Notes: generated by a model not told the origin, from the sequence alone. A stretch of 64,000 nt of DNA from Guyparkeria sp016278265 (GCF_044582145.1 NZ_JBDODO010000001.1); one strand, 5' to 3'; numbered from the stretch's first letter, positions 1-11,516 are shown. A program made the numbers and translations.

Positions 1-264
1 GTCTTCGAAGCCGGGAATATCGGTGACGACATCGGTCGGTTCCGGCCAGTGGGATGGATACACCCAGGCCACCCCGTTGTAGGTCTTCTGACCGTTGGCA
101 ATCACATGGTAGCCGCCCGCCTCGATCGCCTCGCGATCGATGGCCTCGTCAAGTTGCTTTAGCTCCTGCAAGCCGAGCAGGGTGGCGGGCTGGTCGGCCA
201 GCCAGTCCAGTACCTGCGGCTGGCGAACCTTCAGGGAATTGACGTTCCAACTGGCGATGTTCAT
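1..264 (-). CDS. Exonuclease III family AP endonuclease, partial (N-terminal 88 residues)
   Basis: This is the first 88 codons of an exonuclease III type (EEP superfamily) protein; the rest runs off the left edge. The ATG at 264 opens a typical family N-terminus: WNVNSLKVR carries the conserved Asn and LGLQELK carries the metal-binding Glu. Family members cut DNA at abasic sites and clean blocked 3' ends in base excision repair. It is the last visible gene of the minus-strand run that starts at dnaA, 74 bases beyond the GIDE gene. The C-terminal catalytic Asp and His are not visible, so the exact subfamily (xthA or exoA type) stays open. Confidence 0.85.
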   Translation of the reverse strand, partial: MNIASWNVNSLKVRQPQVLDWLADQPATLLGLQELKQLDEAIDREAIEAGGYHVIANGQKTYNGVAWVYPSHWPEPTDVVTDIPGFED

Positions 265-338
265 GCGCGTCTGCCTCGGGGAATCCTTGAGCGAAATTCT
301 AAGGCCATTCTCGCAGAAACCGGGCGATCTGCGGCTCG

Positions 339-1286
339 TCAAAACGGCGTACGTATCCCCTGGGCGATCAGCCAGATCACGAACAAAACCAGTGCCGCAC
401 CGATGAACGCGCCGGCCTTGTGGGTCTTTCGGCGTATCAGTGTTTCCTGCGGCAACCCGGAAATGATGAACGGCTCGCCACCCGGTGGCCGGTGTAGAAG
501 ATGCACGGTGTTGCTGGCGCTCAATCGGGGTTGATCGGCCTCGCTGAATTCCTTGCGTGCCTGCGCCTGGGCCAGCCGCATCGCCCAATTCCATTCGCGC
601 GGCGAGATCTCACCATCGCCATCCAGATCGAAACGATTGCGAGCGGCCTCGTCGTGTTTCCATTCCTGCAACAGTTCGCGGCGGCGCTGATCAATCGTTT
701 CGCGGTCGGTGACGCCGCCGTTCCGATGCCCGCGGGTTTCAAGCCAGCCCAGTACGTAAATAGGCTGTTCGGGGAGTAACAACCGTTCGGTATACCTATA
801 CGGTTTGCCACCGAAACCGAGCGAGGAAGTCGATGACCAGTCGGAGCCCGGGGAGCGCTCGCGCCAGCGTCGACTGGAATGAGGGATTACCCGGGCGTGA
901 TCCGGGTCGACAAACGCCTCGCCGGTCCCGTCGTCGACCCGCAACAAGGAATCGCTCGTCCGCCGCTGAACGGTCACCCAGTTGCGGTTCTTGCCGCTGG
1001 ACTCGAGCCGCTCGATCTTCATGTCGAACCACAGACACCGGGTAAAGGTCAGCGGCGAGTAGAGGGGTTGCTCATCGATTACCCGTCCGGTTCCCTCGAT
1101 CTCGTTGAATCCCTGGGCGGCCGAGCGAAGTTTGGCAGTGGGGGTATGCGCGATGATCCGCGCACGGGCGAGGGTGCGAAAACCGACGAATAGGCTAATC
1201 AACAGCAGGATCAGCAAACCGAGCCAGAGCACGAGGTAGAAACCCGGGTCTAGCCCGGTCAACCAATCGGCTATTGCATCCTGCAT
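339..1286 (-). CDS. GIDE-domain membrane protein with a canonical EF-hand
   Basis: This 315-residue protein has a membrane segment near residues 17-38, a GIDE-type domain (about 45-185, the domain of bacterial proteins annotated as E3 ubiquitin ligase-like), and a second membrane segment near 291-309. Between the GIDE domain and the second helix sits a textbook EF-hand loop, DLDGDGEISPRE (220-231), with acidic ligands at loop positions 1, 3, 5 and 12 and Gly at 6. Calcium binding is therefore likely, though inferred. It follows lemA by 34 bases on the same strand; LemA and GIDE proteins are often neighbours. The biochemical role of these bacterial proteins is not established, and there is no RING domain here. 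Confidence 0.8.
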   Translation of the reverse strand: MQDAIADWLTGLDPGFYLVLWLGLLILLLISLFVGFRTLARARIIAHTPTAKLRSAAQGFNEIEGTGRVIDEQPLYSPLTFTRCLWFDMKIERLESSGKNRNWVTVQRRTSDSLLRVDDGTGEAFVDPDHARVIPHSSRRWRERSPGSDWSSTSSLGFGGKPYRYTERLLLPEQPIYVLGWLETRGHRNGGVTDRETIDQRRRELLQEWKHDEAARNRFDLDGDGEISPREWNWAMRLAQAQARKEFSEADQPRLSASNTVHLLHRPPGGEPFIISGLPQETLIRRKTHKAGAFIGAALVLFVIWLIAQGIRTPF

Positions 1287-1320
1287 CGAGCGGCAACCAG
1301 ACGGCGCGAGACAGCCAAGA

Positions 1321-1893
1321 TCAGCTGAACAGGGCCTTCACATCGACGTCTTCGGTCGTCTTGCGGTCGAATTCCAGCAGCCGGAAGGCCCGGAATCGGA
1401 ACAGCTGCGCAATCACGACATCCGGGAACTGTTCGATGCGGATATTGTTCGTGTTGACCGCGGCATTGTAGAACTCGCGCCGGTCGGCAATCTCGTTCTC
1501 CAATCCGGTGATGCGCTGCTGCAGGTGCTGGAAGGTCTCGTTGGCCTTGAGCTCGGGGTAGGCCTCGGCCACCGCGAACAGGTTGCCCAGACCAAGGCGC
1601 AAGCCCTGCTCGGCACCGCCCAACGCGGCGACGTCGCCGCGCTGCTGGGCGTCATTGACCGCCGCGCGCGCTTCCATGACCCGTTCGAGCGTGTCGCGCT
1701 CGTAGTGCATGTACTGGCGGGCGGTCTCCACGAGCTTGGGCAACTCGTCGTGACGCTGCCGAAGCAGCACGTCGATGTTCGACCAGGACTGCGAGACGTT
1801 GTGCTTCAGCCTCACGAGGCCGTTGAAGATGATGATCCCCCAGATAAGGACCAGCACCAGCAGGAAAACGATAATCGACAGTGCGATGCCCAT
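1321..1893 (-). CDS. lemA: LemA family protein
   Basis: This 190-residue protein has one N-terminal membrane helix (about residues 4-24) followed by a helical domain with the family signature: LVRLKHNVSQSWSNIDVLL, then ELPKLVETARQYMHYE, and later a YPELKANETF stretch. LemA proteins are membrane-anchored, mostly with the helical domain outside the cytoplasm; their function is poorly known, and the bacterial name comes from Listeria antigen presentation work. The gene lies between gyrB and the GIDE gene on the same strand, which suggests co-transcription. The start at 1893 places the hydrophobic segment at the extreme N-terminus as expected. Confidence 0.92.
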   Translation of the reverse strand: MGIALSIIVFLLVLVLIWGIIIFNGLVRLKHNVSQSWSNIDVLLRQRHDELPKLVETARQYMHYERDTLERVMEARAAVNDAQQRGDVAALGGAEQGLRLGLGNLFAVAEAYPELKANETFQHLQQRITGLENEIADRREFYNAAVNTNNIRIEQFPDVVIAQLFRFRAFRLLEFDRKTTEDVDVKALFS

Positions 1894-1955
1894 GGTTTGG
1901 TCGCCTCCGTGGCTACCCCGCGGTGACGGGGTTCAGTTGCTTCGATAACGGCGAG

Positions 1956-4367
<2,412 letters not shown>

Positions 4368-4565
4368 GTAGCTCTCGTCCCTTCCTGTCGCAGCGGTCCT
4401 GTCGGCGGCGCTTGCCGAACCGGACCGGTCCACCGGGAGATCGACCGGCTGGCCAATCCGTCCCGATCGTTCCGACGGTGTCTCAAAACCTTGTGATCAT
4501 ACCATTTTCCCGCCCAACCTCGGACCGGCCTGGTCATCAACCTGCCTATCCGAGGCTGGCACCAC

Positions 4566-5636
4566 TCACATCGGGGTGACCTGGCCCGCCGAAACGGCAA
4601 AGCGCGCCTCGATATCGCCTTCCCCGTCGATGGCATCGGCGGCGATTACGCTGACGAACGCCTGGTGACCACTCGCGCCCAGGTAATCCAGCACTCGGCG
4701 GCGATTGTCGGCATCGAGTTCCGATGCCAAATCGTCGAACAGGACCACCGCGGGTTCACCCCGCACCTCGGCCCAGAGATCGAGCACCGCCAGATGCAGG
4801 AGCACCACCAGCATCTTGATCTGTCCGCGGGAGGCGACCTGTCGGGCTTCGTGATCGTCAAGTGCGATCTTCAGATCCGCCCGATGGGGACCGAACAGGC
4901 TCGACTGCTGGTCGCGTTCGCGGTCGGCACCCTGGCGAAGGGCTTCCTCGAGATCCATATCCTGGCGGTAACCGGGCAGGTAGCGCAACGCCAACGCACT
5001 GCCTGGGAGCATCCGCTCCAGGAGTCCGGTGATCCGTTGGTTGAGTTCTGCTAGCACGTCTCGTCGTGCCGTCTCGAGTCGGCGAGCGGTCTCGAGGTAG
5101 AGCTGATCCCAGGCCGGCTGGTGTTGGCCCCGGCGCAGCAGGGCATTCCGTTGCTTTAGCGCGCGCTGGAAATCGCGGTGGATGCCGTGGAAGTCGGGCC
5201 GGGCATAGAACCCGACACGGTCGAGAAAGCGACGCCGATAGTCGGGCGAGCCGAGGATCAGGTCGTCGGATTGCGGGTGGAGGGCGAGCACCGGTAACAG
5301 CCGCGCCAGTTCGCTCAGCCGGGAGACGTTTTCCTGGTCGACTCGCAGGGTCATGCTGCGCCGGTCGCGCTGCAACGCGAGCCGATGCGTGGTGTGCCGG
5401 GCCTGGGTTTTCACCTCGGCACGCAGCAACAGGTCGTCGACACCGTGTCGAATCAGCTCGCTGGCGTTGTTGCCGCGAAAGGAACGACCGAGGCTCAAGG
5501 TGTGAATCGCCTCAAGCAGGCTGGTCTTGCCGGCCCCGTTGGCCCCGCTGATCAGGTTGATGCCGGCCGCCGGCTCGAGATCGAGCGGTTCGAGGTTGCG
5601 GAACCGCTCGACATGCAGTGTCGCCAGTCGGGTCAC
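4566..5636 (-). CDS. recF: DNA replication and repair protein RecF
   Basis: This 356-residue SMC-like ATPase helps load RecA at single-strand gaps through the RecFOR pathway. The Walker A motif GANGAGKTSLLE lies near residues 30-41, and the C-terminal Walker B region AVVLFDDLASELD is intact. MTRLATLHVERFRNLEP is the standard N-terminus, so the start at 5636 is well supported. The gene begins 10 bases after the dnaN stop, so the two are co-transcribed. The gap to gyrB (4368-4565) holds no recognisable gene and may carry a gyrB promoter. Confidence 0.96.
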   Translation of the reverse strand: MTRLATLHVERFRNLEPLDLEPAAGINLISGANGAGKTSLLEAIHTLSLGRSFRGNNASELIRHGVDDLLLRAEVKTQARHTTHRLALQRDRRSMTLRVDQENVSRLSELARLLPVLALHPQSDDLILGSPDYRRRFLDRVGFYARPDFHGIHRDFQRALKQRNALLRRGQHQPAWDQLYLETARRLETARRDVLAELNQRITGLLERMLPGSALALRYLPGYRQDMDLEEALRQGADRERDQQSSLFGPHRADLKIALDDHEARQVASRGQIKMLVVLLHLAVLDLWAEVRGEPAVVLFDDLASELDADNRRRVLDYLGASGHQAFVSVIAADAIDGEGDIEARFAVSAGQVTPM

Positions 5637-5646
5637 GTCAAGCCGC

Positions 5647-6756
5647 TTAGATCTTCATCGGCATCAGGACGTAGCGAGTCCGAATGGCGTCTTCGTCGGT
5701 CGGCAGAATCAAGGCACTGGATTCGGGTGTCTCGAAATCCATGCGCACCTGCATGTCGTCCACATGCGAGAGAATGGCCAGCATGTAACTGATATTGAAG
5801 GCTATTTTTAGATCATCACCCTGGTAATGCACCGGGATTTCCTCACGAGAGGATTCCTGGTCGCTGTTGATCGCCTCGATGGCCAATCGGTCGGATTGCA
5901 GGTGGTAATGCGCGCCGGCAAATCGATCGGTGTTGAGTACCGACGCGCGTTGCAGCACCTGCTTGAGCGTCTCGCGATCGACGTGCACCTGCTTGCTGTT
6001 GTTCTTCGGGATGACCCGCTCGTAGTCCGGGAAGCGGCCGTCGATCAACTTGCTGACCATGCGTTGGTGGGCGAGCTTGAGTTCGATCTGCTGGGTGCTG
6101 ACCAACAATTCGACCGGGGAATCGTCATCGCGGTCCAGCGCTCGCATCAGTTCCATCACCATCTTGCGCGGCACGATGATGCGCAGGGTGTCCTGGATTG
6201 ATTGTTGGCTGTCGGTTTCGGCAAGTGCTAGGCGGTGTCCGTCGGTAGCTACGCAACGAATGCGCTCCGGGCTGACTTCGAACAGCAGCCCGTTGAGGAA
6301 GTAACGGACATCCTGCTGGGCCATCGAGAACTGGGTCTTGTCGAGCATGGCGCGAAGCCGATTTTGTCCCAGGACCAGGCGATGCTCCTCGGTGGTCGCC
6401 TCCATGCGCGGGTATTCATCGGCGGGCAAACAGGCGAGTCGAAACACGCTGTGGCCGGCTTGAACGATGACAAAGCCTTCTTCCTGGCGAAGGACGATCT
6501 GTGATTCGGCCGGGATGGCTCGAATGATGTCGTGGAGCTTGCGTGCATTGACCGTGGTCCGACCCGGCTGCGTGGTGTCTGCGGGACACTCGCTTTCCAG
6601 TTGGATCTCGAGATCGGTGCCGGTGAGCTGGAGCCGATGGTCATCGGCCTCGAGCAACAGGTTGCCCAGGATAGGCATTGTTTGGCGCTTTTCAACACCT
6701 CCGATTACTCGGTTGATGGCATCGAGCAGGTCCGGTCGACTGACGGTCAATTGCAT
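5647..6756 (-). CDS. dnaN: DNA polymerase III subunit beta (sliding clamp)
   Basis: This 369-residue protein is the ring-shaped clamp that tethers DNA polymerase III to the template. The family features are visible: MQLTVSRPDLLDAINRVIGG at the start, LPILGNLLLEA-like PILGNLLLEADD, the EYPRME segment, and a C-terminal end of VLMPMKI, matching the Met-Pro-Met ending of gammaproteobacterial clamps. The start at 6756 is preceded by AGAGGAA as ribosome-binding site. It lies between dnaA and recF; the 266 bases up to dnaA carry the DnaA-box-like cluster. Confidence 0.98.
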   Translation of the reverse strand: MQLTVSRPDLLDAINRVIGGVEKRQTMPILGNLLLEADDHRLQLTGTDLEIQLESECPADTTQPGRTTVNARKLHDIIRAIPAESQIVLRQEEGFVIVQAGHSVFRLACLPADEYPRMEATTEEHRLVLGQNRLRAMLDKTQFSMAQQDVRYFLNGLLFEVSPERIRCVATDGHRLALAETDSQQSIQDTLRIIVPRKMVMELMRALDRDDDSPVELLVSTQQIELKLAHQRMVSKLIDGRFPDYERVIPKNNSKQVHVDRETLKQVLQRASVLNTDRFAGAHYHLQSDRLAIEAINSDQESSREEIPVHYQGDDLKIAFNISYMLAILSHVDDMQVRMDFETPESSALILPTDEDAIRTRYVLMPMKI

Positions 6757-7022
6757 GGTTGGCGGTTCCTCTGAATCAATAACAGATGTTTTTATTCTGT
6801 TGATGATGATGAATGTGATGTAGCCGCTTTCCTTGGGATAAGTCCTAAAAGCTGCTTTTTATCAGTAGGTTCTCGTACTTAACAGGTTGGCTCAATGCCG
6901 TGGGACGGCCTGTGTATGAATTGGGACGGTTTGTGGACAAGTCCATTTTCGCCGATTCATCCACACGTTCCCCAGTGCCTGTCCCCGTGATGTGCGTAGC
7001 TTGTCCCCAGGAGCGGCGGCGA
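6757..7022. other. Candidate oriC segment between dnaA and dnaN
   Basis: This 266-base non-coding stretch is relatively AT-rich on the dnaN side (about 6775-6870, including TTTTTATTCTGTT and CTTTTTATCAG). It carries three one-mismatch DnaA boxes relative to TTWTNCACA: 6911-6919 (TGTGTATGA, reverse), 6932-6940 (TGTGGACAA, reverse) and 6957-6965 (TCATCCACA, forward). An inverted repeat AACAGA/TCTGTT (6781-6786 and 6796-6801) flanks part of the AT-rich stretch. An AT-rich zone beside clustered DnaA boxes is the layout of an origin, but it could also be an autoregulatory region for dnaN. Confidence 0.5.
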
Positions 7023-8432
7023 TCACACATTCAGCGTGTGTCGCAGCAGGTTGTAGTCGTCATTGATCTTGCTGTCGATTTCGCGAAGCTCCTCGATCTT
7101 GCGCACTGCGTGCAGCACGGTGGTGTGATCGCGGCCGCCGAATGATTCGCCGATCTCTGGCAGCGAGTGATTGGTCAGCTCCTTGGCCAACGCCATCGCG
7201 AGTTGGCGTGGTCGTGCGATCGATCGCGTGCGACGGGCGCCGGTGAGTTCCTGAATCTTGACGTTGTAGTACTTGGCCACCGTGCGCTGGATGTTGTCCA
7301 GCGTGATCATCTTGGCATGCGCCGAGATCATGTCCTTGAGCGCGTCCTTGGTCGACTCGATGGTGATCGGCCGCTTGGAAAATTGCGTGGTTACGATCAC
7401 GCGTCGCAGCGCGCCCTCGAGCTCACGAATATTCGCCTGGATGCGCCGGGCGATGAAGAAGGCGACATCCGAATCGAGATCGATGCCTGACTGCTCGGCC
7501 TTGCTGTGCAGGATGGCGACTCGGGTCTCCATGTCCGGCGGCTCGACCGCGACCGTCAGTCCCCAGCCGAAGCGTGACTTGAGTCGTTCCTCGAGCCCCT
7601 CGATCTCCTTGGGATAGCGATCGCAGGTCATCACGATCTGCTTGCCCTGTTCGATCAGCGCATTGAAGGTGTGGAAGAACTCCTCCTGGCTGCGCGGTTT
7701 TGTAGCGAAGAACTGGATATCGTCGATCAGCAGGGCGTCGATGCCGCGGTAGAAGTTCTTGAACTGTTCGGTGTTGTTGTTGCGGATCGCGGTGATCATT
7801 TCCTGTACGTAGCGTTCGCTGTGCAGGTAGATCACACGGCGGTCGCCTTGCTGTTCGATGATCTGGTTGCCCACCGCATGCATCAGGTGTGTCTTGCCCA
7901 GGCCCACCCCACCGTAGATCAACAACGGGTTGTAGCTGGCCCCGGCATTGGCGGCGACCTGCTGTGACGCCGCGCAGGCGAGTTGGTTGGATTTGCCCTG
8001 GACGAAGGTTTCGAACGTAAAGCCGCGATTGAGATTGTGCGAGAAGCCACCGCCGTCGTTGTCTCCCGGCTCGACGGGCTCGCGTTCGATCGGACTTGGC
8101 CTGGGAGGTTGAGAGGGCGCGGGCGCCGGGCGACTGGTCGCAGGGGCGCTTGGTGCCGTTGATGGTTTGGGATGGCTACGCCCGGCCTCGCCGATACGCA
8201 ACGAGACATCGAGCTCGGGCTGACCGGAGATCTCGCGGGCGTGTACACGAATGCGCTCGAGCAACTTCTGATTGACCCAGTCGAAGGCAAAGCGATTGGG
8301 CGCCCACAGCAGCCATTGCTCGTCACTGGCCTGTTCGGCCTGTAACGGAAATATCCACATGGTCAGCTGATCGTTCGGCAACTCTTGGGCCAGACGATCG
8401 ATGCATTGTTGCCACATCGGGAAATCCTGCAT
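7023..8432 (-). CDS. dnaA: Chromosomal replication initiator protein DnaA
   Basis: This 469-residue initiator opens oriC and recruits DnaB. Domain I (WQQCIDRLAQELP) is followed by a Pro-rich linker (about 85-130), the AAA+ domain III with Walker A GGVGLGKTHL and Walker B LLIDDIQF, and domain IV with the signature GGRDHTTVLHAVRKI. An open frame extends to 8750, but the start at 8432 (MQDFPMWQQC) is the one that matches domain I; it is chosen on homology. The gene is divergent from rpmH and heads the dnaA-dnaN-recF-gyrB operon. Confidence 0.98.
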   Translation of the reverse strand: MQDFPMWQQCIDRLAQELPNDQLTMWIFPLQAEQASDEQWLLWAPNRFAFDWVNQKLLERIRVHAREISGQPELDVSLRIGEAGRSHPKPSTAPSAPATSRPAPAPSQPPRPSPIEREPVEPGDNDGGGFSHNLNRGFTFETFVQGKSNQLACAASQQVAANAGASYNPLLIYGGVGLGKTHLMHAVGNQIIEQQGDRRVIYLHSERYVQEMITAIRNNNTEQFKNFYRGIDALLIDDIQFFATKPRSQEEFFHTFNALIEQGKQIVMTCDRYPKEIEGLEERLKSRFGWGLTVAVEPPDMETRVAILHSKAEQSGIDLDSDVAFFIARRIQANIRELEGALRRVIVTTQFSKRPITIESTKDALKDMISAHAKMITLDNIQRTVAKYYNVKIQELTGARRTRSIARPRQLAMALAKELTNHSLPEIGESFGGRDHTTVLHAVRKIEELREIDSKINDDYNLLRHTLNV

Positions 8433-8947
8433 GACGACGATCGTTCTCCACCGGTTCGGGGGTCGGCTAAGGCATCTTTCTCCAGAATCATGACCGCCGC
8501 AGAAGGCGGGCTGGAAGGGCTTTCCGGCTTGCCTTCCGTTGCTCTTTCCGCTTTTCGATGGGCGAGCGATCCGCCTTCGAATCGTTGCCATCATGGCCAA
8601 AAAGCCGGCAAGCGAAGGATCTGGATGATTCGTGTACCGATGCCTCGGACAAGGGGCGGATGATAACATCCACCCACGATCGATCGACATCTTATCCACA
8701 AGATGCCAGACGGCCGCCAACCAGTGGAAATGTCGGCTACCGGTGGGCATGACCTGCCCCGTGTTTCGCGGCGCCGACGCCGGAGTTTCTGGGCTTGCGA
8801 TACGCTGCTCTTGACAGCAGCCCCCGGTCTGTCAGAGTATTCGGCCCCTTTTTCAAGCGGATACGGTCGATCGATTCGACCGGAACGAACCGGCAATCCC
8901 GGTCCTTCCGACCACATCACTGACCTGATCAATACTGAGACGTCGTC
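8433..8947. other. dnaA-rpmH intergenic region, second candidate origin segment
   Basis: This 515-base region has no convincing gene. It holds one perfect DnaA box, TTATCCACA at 8692-8700, a nearby GATAACATCCACC stretch (8662-8674) and the rpmH promoter. In Pseudomonas-type chromosomes the functional origin lies between dnaA and rpmH, so this region competes with the dnaA-dnaN gap as oriC. Only one exact box is visible, and the region is not strikingly AT-rich apart from short patches. Confidence 0.45.
8811..8840 (+). promoter_or_regulatory. Probable sigma-70 promoter of rpmH-rnpA
   Basis: A perfect -35 box TTGACA (8811-8816) is followed after 18 bases by GAGTAT (8835-8840), a weak -10. It lies about 108 bases upstream of the rpmH start, where the strong promoter of this operon is normally found. 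Confidence 0.55.
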
Positions 8948-9082
8948 ATGAAAAGAACCTTTCAGCCGAGCAACCTGCGCCGCAAGCGGACCCACGGCTT
9001 TCGTGCCCGCATGAAGACCCGCGGTGGCCGCGCCATCATCAACGCCCGTCGCGCCAAGGGCCGCAAGCGTCTGTCTGCCTGA
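8948..9082 (+). CDS. rpmH: 50S ribosomal protein L34
   Basis: This 44-residue, very basic protein reads MKRTFQPSNLRRKRTHGFRA at its start and ends in AKGRKRLSA, which is L34 along its full length. L34 is a small structural protein of the large ribosomal subunit. The gene starts at ATG 8948 and is followed 5 bases later by rnpA, the usual pair beside dnaA. Confidence 0.98.
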   Translation: MKRTFQPSNLRRKRTHGFRARMKTRGGRAIINARRAKGRKRLSA

Positions 9083-9087
9083 GGCGG

Positions 9088-9507
9088 ATGACTCCTGCAC
9101 CGCCCGAGGTCCTGGGCTCCGGGGCCGACAGCACGGAACCGGCCGTCATTCGTGGCGGCCGGTTTCCGCGTTCGGCACGTCTGCTTTCCGGACGGGACTA
9201 CCAGCGCGTGATGCGTGACGGTGGTCGGGTGCACACCGCCAACCTGATGTTGGCCTTGCGCGCCAATCCGGAGGGCGAACCGCGCCTGGGATTGGCCGTG
9301 AGCCGCAAGCGGGTGCGACTTGCGCATGAGCGCAACCGGGTCAAGCGCGTCGCCCGTGAACACTTTCGTCTGAGCCGCGCCGAGCTGCCCGGCATGGACG
9401 TGGTCGTGCTGGCCAAGTCGGGGGTGGACAAGCTGTCCATGCCCGATCTGCACCGCCAGATGCGCCAGGCACTGAACAAGGCGAGTCGGAAATGCGGCGC
9501 GTCCTGA
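9088..9507 (+). CDS. rnpA: Ribonuclease P protein component
   Basis: This 139-residue basic protein is the protein subunit of RNase P, which matures the 5' ends of tRNAs. The central signature ERNRVKRVAREHFR (the RNR motif) and GLAVSRKRV are present, as is FPRSARLLSGRDYQRV near the start of the conserved fold. The first 25 residues are poorly conserved, so a start further in cannot be excluded. The gene overlaps yidD by 16 bases, a common arrangement. Confidence 0.95.
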   Translation: MTPAPPEVLGSGADSTEPAVIRGGRFPRSARLLSGRDYQRVMRDGGRVHTANLMLALRANPEGEPRLGLAVSRKRVRLAHERNRVKRVAREHFRLSRAELPGMDVVVLAKSGVDKLSMPDLHRQMRQALNKASRKCGAS

Positions 9508-9800
9508 TCGGTCTGGTCAAGGGCTATCGCCTGCTGATCAGCCCCATGCTGCCGCCGTCCTGTCGTTTCTATCCGACCTGTTCCGAGTACGCGGTCGAGG
9601 CCCTGTCACAACACGGTGCACTCAAGGGTGGCTGGCTGACCCTGCGTCGACTGGGACGCTGCCATCCCTTTTGCGCCGGTGGCGTCGATCCGGTGCCCGG
9701 CACCGGATCGGAGTCCGGCTGCGCCCGCTGCAACGCCGAATCCGACGCTTCCCGAGCCGATGCCCATCACGGGCCCCATGCCGTTCAATCGCGAGACTGA
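9492..9800 (+). CDS. yidD: Membrane protein insertion efficiency factor YidD
   Basis: This 102-residue protein has the YidD core GLVKGYRLLISP, then CRFYPTCSEYAVEAL, GWLTLRRLGRCHPF and GGVDPVP. YidD is a small membrane-associated protein that assists YidC and Sec in inserting inner-membrane proteins. It starts inside the end of rnpA and ends 9 bases before yidC, the normal order. The last 30 residues form a variable tail rich in Ala, Asp and His. Confidence 0.95.
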   Translation: MRRVLIGLVKGYRLLISPMLPPSCRFYPTCSEYAVEALSQHGALKGGWLTLRRLGRCHPFCAGGVDPVPGTGSESGCARCNAESDASRADAHHGPHAVQSRD

Positions 9801-9809
9801 AAGATTCCC

Positions 9810-11516
9810 ATGGAACAACGCCGCCTGATCTTGATCATCGCCCTGGGCTTCGTCCTGATCCTGCTGTGGCAGGCCTGGCTGGGAGAGAACCAGTCCCCGG
9901 CCGAGCGCAGCAACGTCACCCAGACGACCGAACAGGCGGCTGGGAACGACCGCCCGGCCAACGATCTGCCTACCTCCGGCGGGCCGTCCACGGGGGGCGG
10001 TGTGCCCTCCGCGGCTGGTGACGAGGCCGGCGCCCGTTCGGGCACCACGGCTGATCGGGTCCGGGTCGAGACCGACGTGTTGTCGCTGGAGATCGACCCG
10101 AACGGCGGTGTAATCCGCCAGGCCGACCTGCTGGAGTACCCGGTCGAACTCGACCGGCCGGACGAGCCGGTGCGCCTGCTGCAGGATAGCGGCGGCTTTA
10201 CCTACATCGCCCAATCCGGCCTGATCGGCGCGAAGAATGCCCCAGCCCCGGATCACCATGCCGCTTTTCGGCTCGAGCAGCCCGAGTATCGGCTCGCCGA
10301 CGGCGAGTCCGTGCTCGAGGTGCCGATGACCTGGGAACAGGACGGCATCCGGGTGACCAAGACCTTCCTGTTCAAGCGCGGCTCCTATGCGATCGATCTG
10401 CGCTACACGGTGGAGAACACCACCGACGCCGAATGGCGTGGCAAGCAATATCGCCAGCTGACCCGATCGGGTTCCACCCCCGGCATGCAGCTGATGCATA
10501 CCTACACCGGCGGCGTCTACGCAGGCACGCCTCCCGGCGGCGGCGATCGACTCAACTACGAGAAGATCGACTTCGACGAGATGGGCAAGCTCAAGCTGCA
10601 GAAGGACCTGCAGAACGGCTGGGCGGCCATCATCCAGCACTACTTCCTCAGCGCCTGGGTGCCGTCGAATCCCGAACAGGTGAACCAGTACTACACCCTC
10701 AAGAGCCAGAACGACGGCTTTAGCGTCTACAGCCTCGGCCTGATCTCGCCGGTCACCGCGGTGGCGCCGCAGTCGAGCCAGACGCTCGAGTCGATCCTCT
10801 ACGTCGGTCCGAAGGTCCAGTCCAATCTCGCCCCGCTGGCGCAGGGCCTGGAGCTGACGGTCGACTTCGGCTTCCTGACCGTGATCTCCGAGCCGATCTT
10901 CCACCTGCTGCAGTTCTTCCACAAGTGGGTCGGCAACTGGGGCTGGGCGATCGTGCTGGTCACCCTGGTGATCAAGCTGCTCTTCCTGTGGCCGTCGGCG
11001 ATCAGCTACCGTTCGATGGCGCGCATGCGGGCGGTCACGCCCAAGATGCAGGCCTTGAAGGAGCGCTTCGCCGACGACAAGCAGCGCCTGTCGCAGGAGA
11101 TGATGAAGCTCTACCAGAAGGAGAAGATCAACCCGCTGGGTGGCTGCCTGCCGATCGTCATCCAGATCCCGGTCTTCATCGCCCTGTACTGGGTGCTGGT
11201 CGAGTCGGTCGAGCTGCGTCAGGCGCCGTGGATCCTCTGGATTCACGACCTCACCCAGAAGGACCCCTACTTCATCCTGCCGCTGCTGATGGGCGCCTCG
11301 ATGTTCATCCAGCAGAAGCTGAACCCGGCGCCGGTCGATCCGATGCAGAAGAAGATCTTCCAGTGGCTGCCGGTGGTGTTCACGGTCTTCTTCTCCTTCT
11401 TCCCGGCCGGTCTGGTGCTGTACTGGTTCGTCAACAACCTGCTCTCGATCGCCCAGCAGACGATCATCACCCGTCGGGTGGAGAAGCAGATGGCGGCCCA
11501 GAAGGGATCGAGCTGA
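9810..11516 (+). CDS. yidC: Membrane protein insertase YidC
   Basis: This 568-residue protein inserts and folds inner-membrane proteins, alone or with SecYEG. An N-terminal signal anchor (LILIIALGFVLILLWQAWL) precedes a low-complexity Gly/Pro/Ser linker, the periplasmic beta-supersandwich domain (about 75-330), and the conserved 60 kDa inner-membrane core with GNWGWAIVLVTLVIK, LYQKEKINPLGGCLP and the final FNNL-like FVNNLLSIAQQ. The overall length and domain order match gammaproteobacterial YidC. A parS site lies 10 bases after its stop. Confidence 0.97.
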   Translation: MEQRRLILIIALGFVLILLWQAWLGENQSPAERSNVTQTTEQAAGNDRPANDLPTSGGPSTGGGVPSAAGDEAGARSGTTADRVRVETDVLSLEIDPNGGVIRQADLLEYPVELDRPDEPVRLLQDSGGFTYIAQSGLIGAKNAPAPDHHAAFRLEQPEYRLADGESVLEVPMTWEQDGIRVTKTFLFKRGSYAIDLRYTVENTTDAEWRGKQYRQLTRSGSTPGMQLMHTYTGGVYAGTPPGGGDRLNYEKIDFDEMGKLKLQKDLQNGWAAIIQHYFLSAWVPSNPEQVNQYYTLKSQNDGFSVYSLGLISPVTAVAPQSSQTLESILYVGPKVQSNLAPLAQGLELTVDFGFLTVISEPIFHLLQFFHKWVGNWGWAIVLVTLVIKLLFLWPSAISYRSMARMRAVTPKMQALKERFADDKQRLSQEMMKLYQKEKINPLGGCLPIVIQIPVFIALYWVLVESVELRQAPWILWIHDLTQKDPYFILPLLMGASMFIQQKLNPAPVDPMQKKIFQWLPVVFTVFFSFFPAGLVLYWFVNNLLSIAQQTIITRRVEKQMAAQKGSS

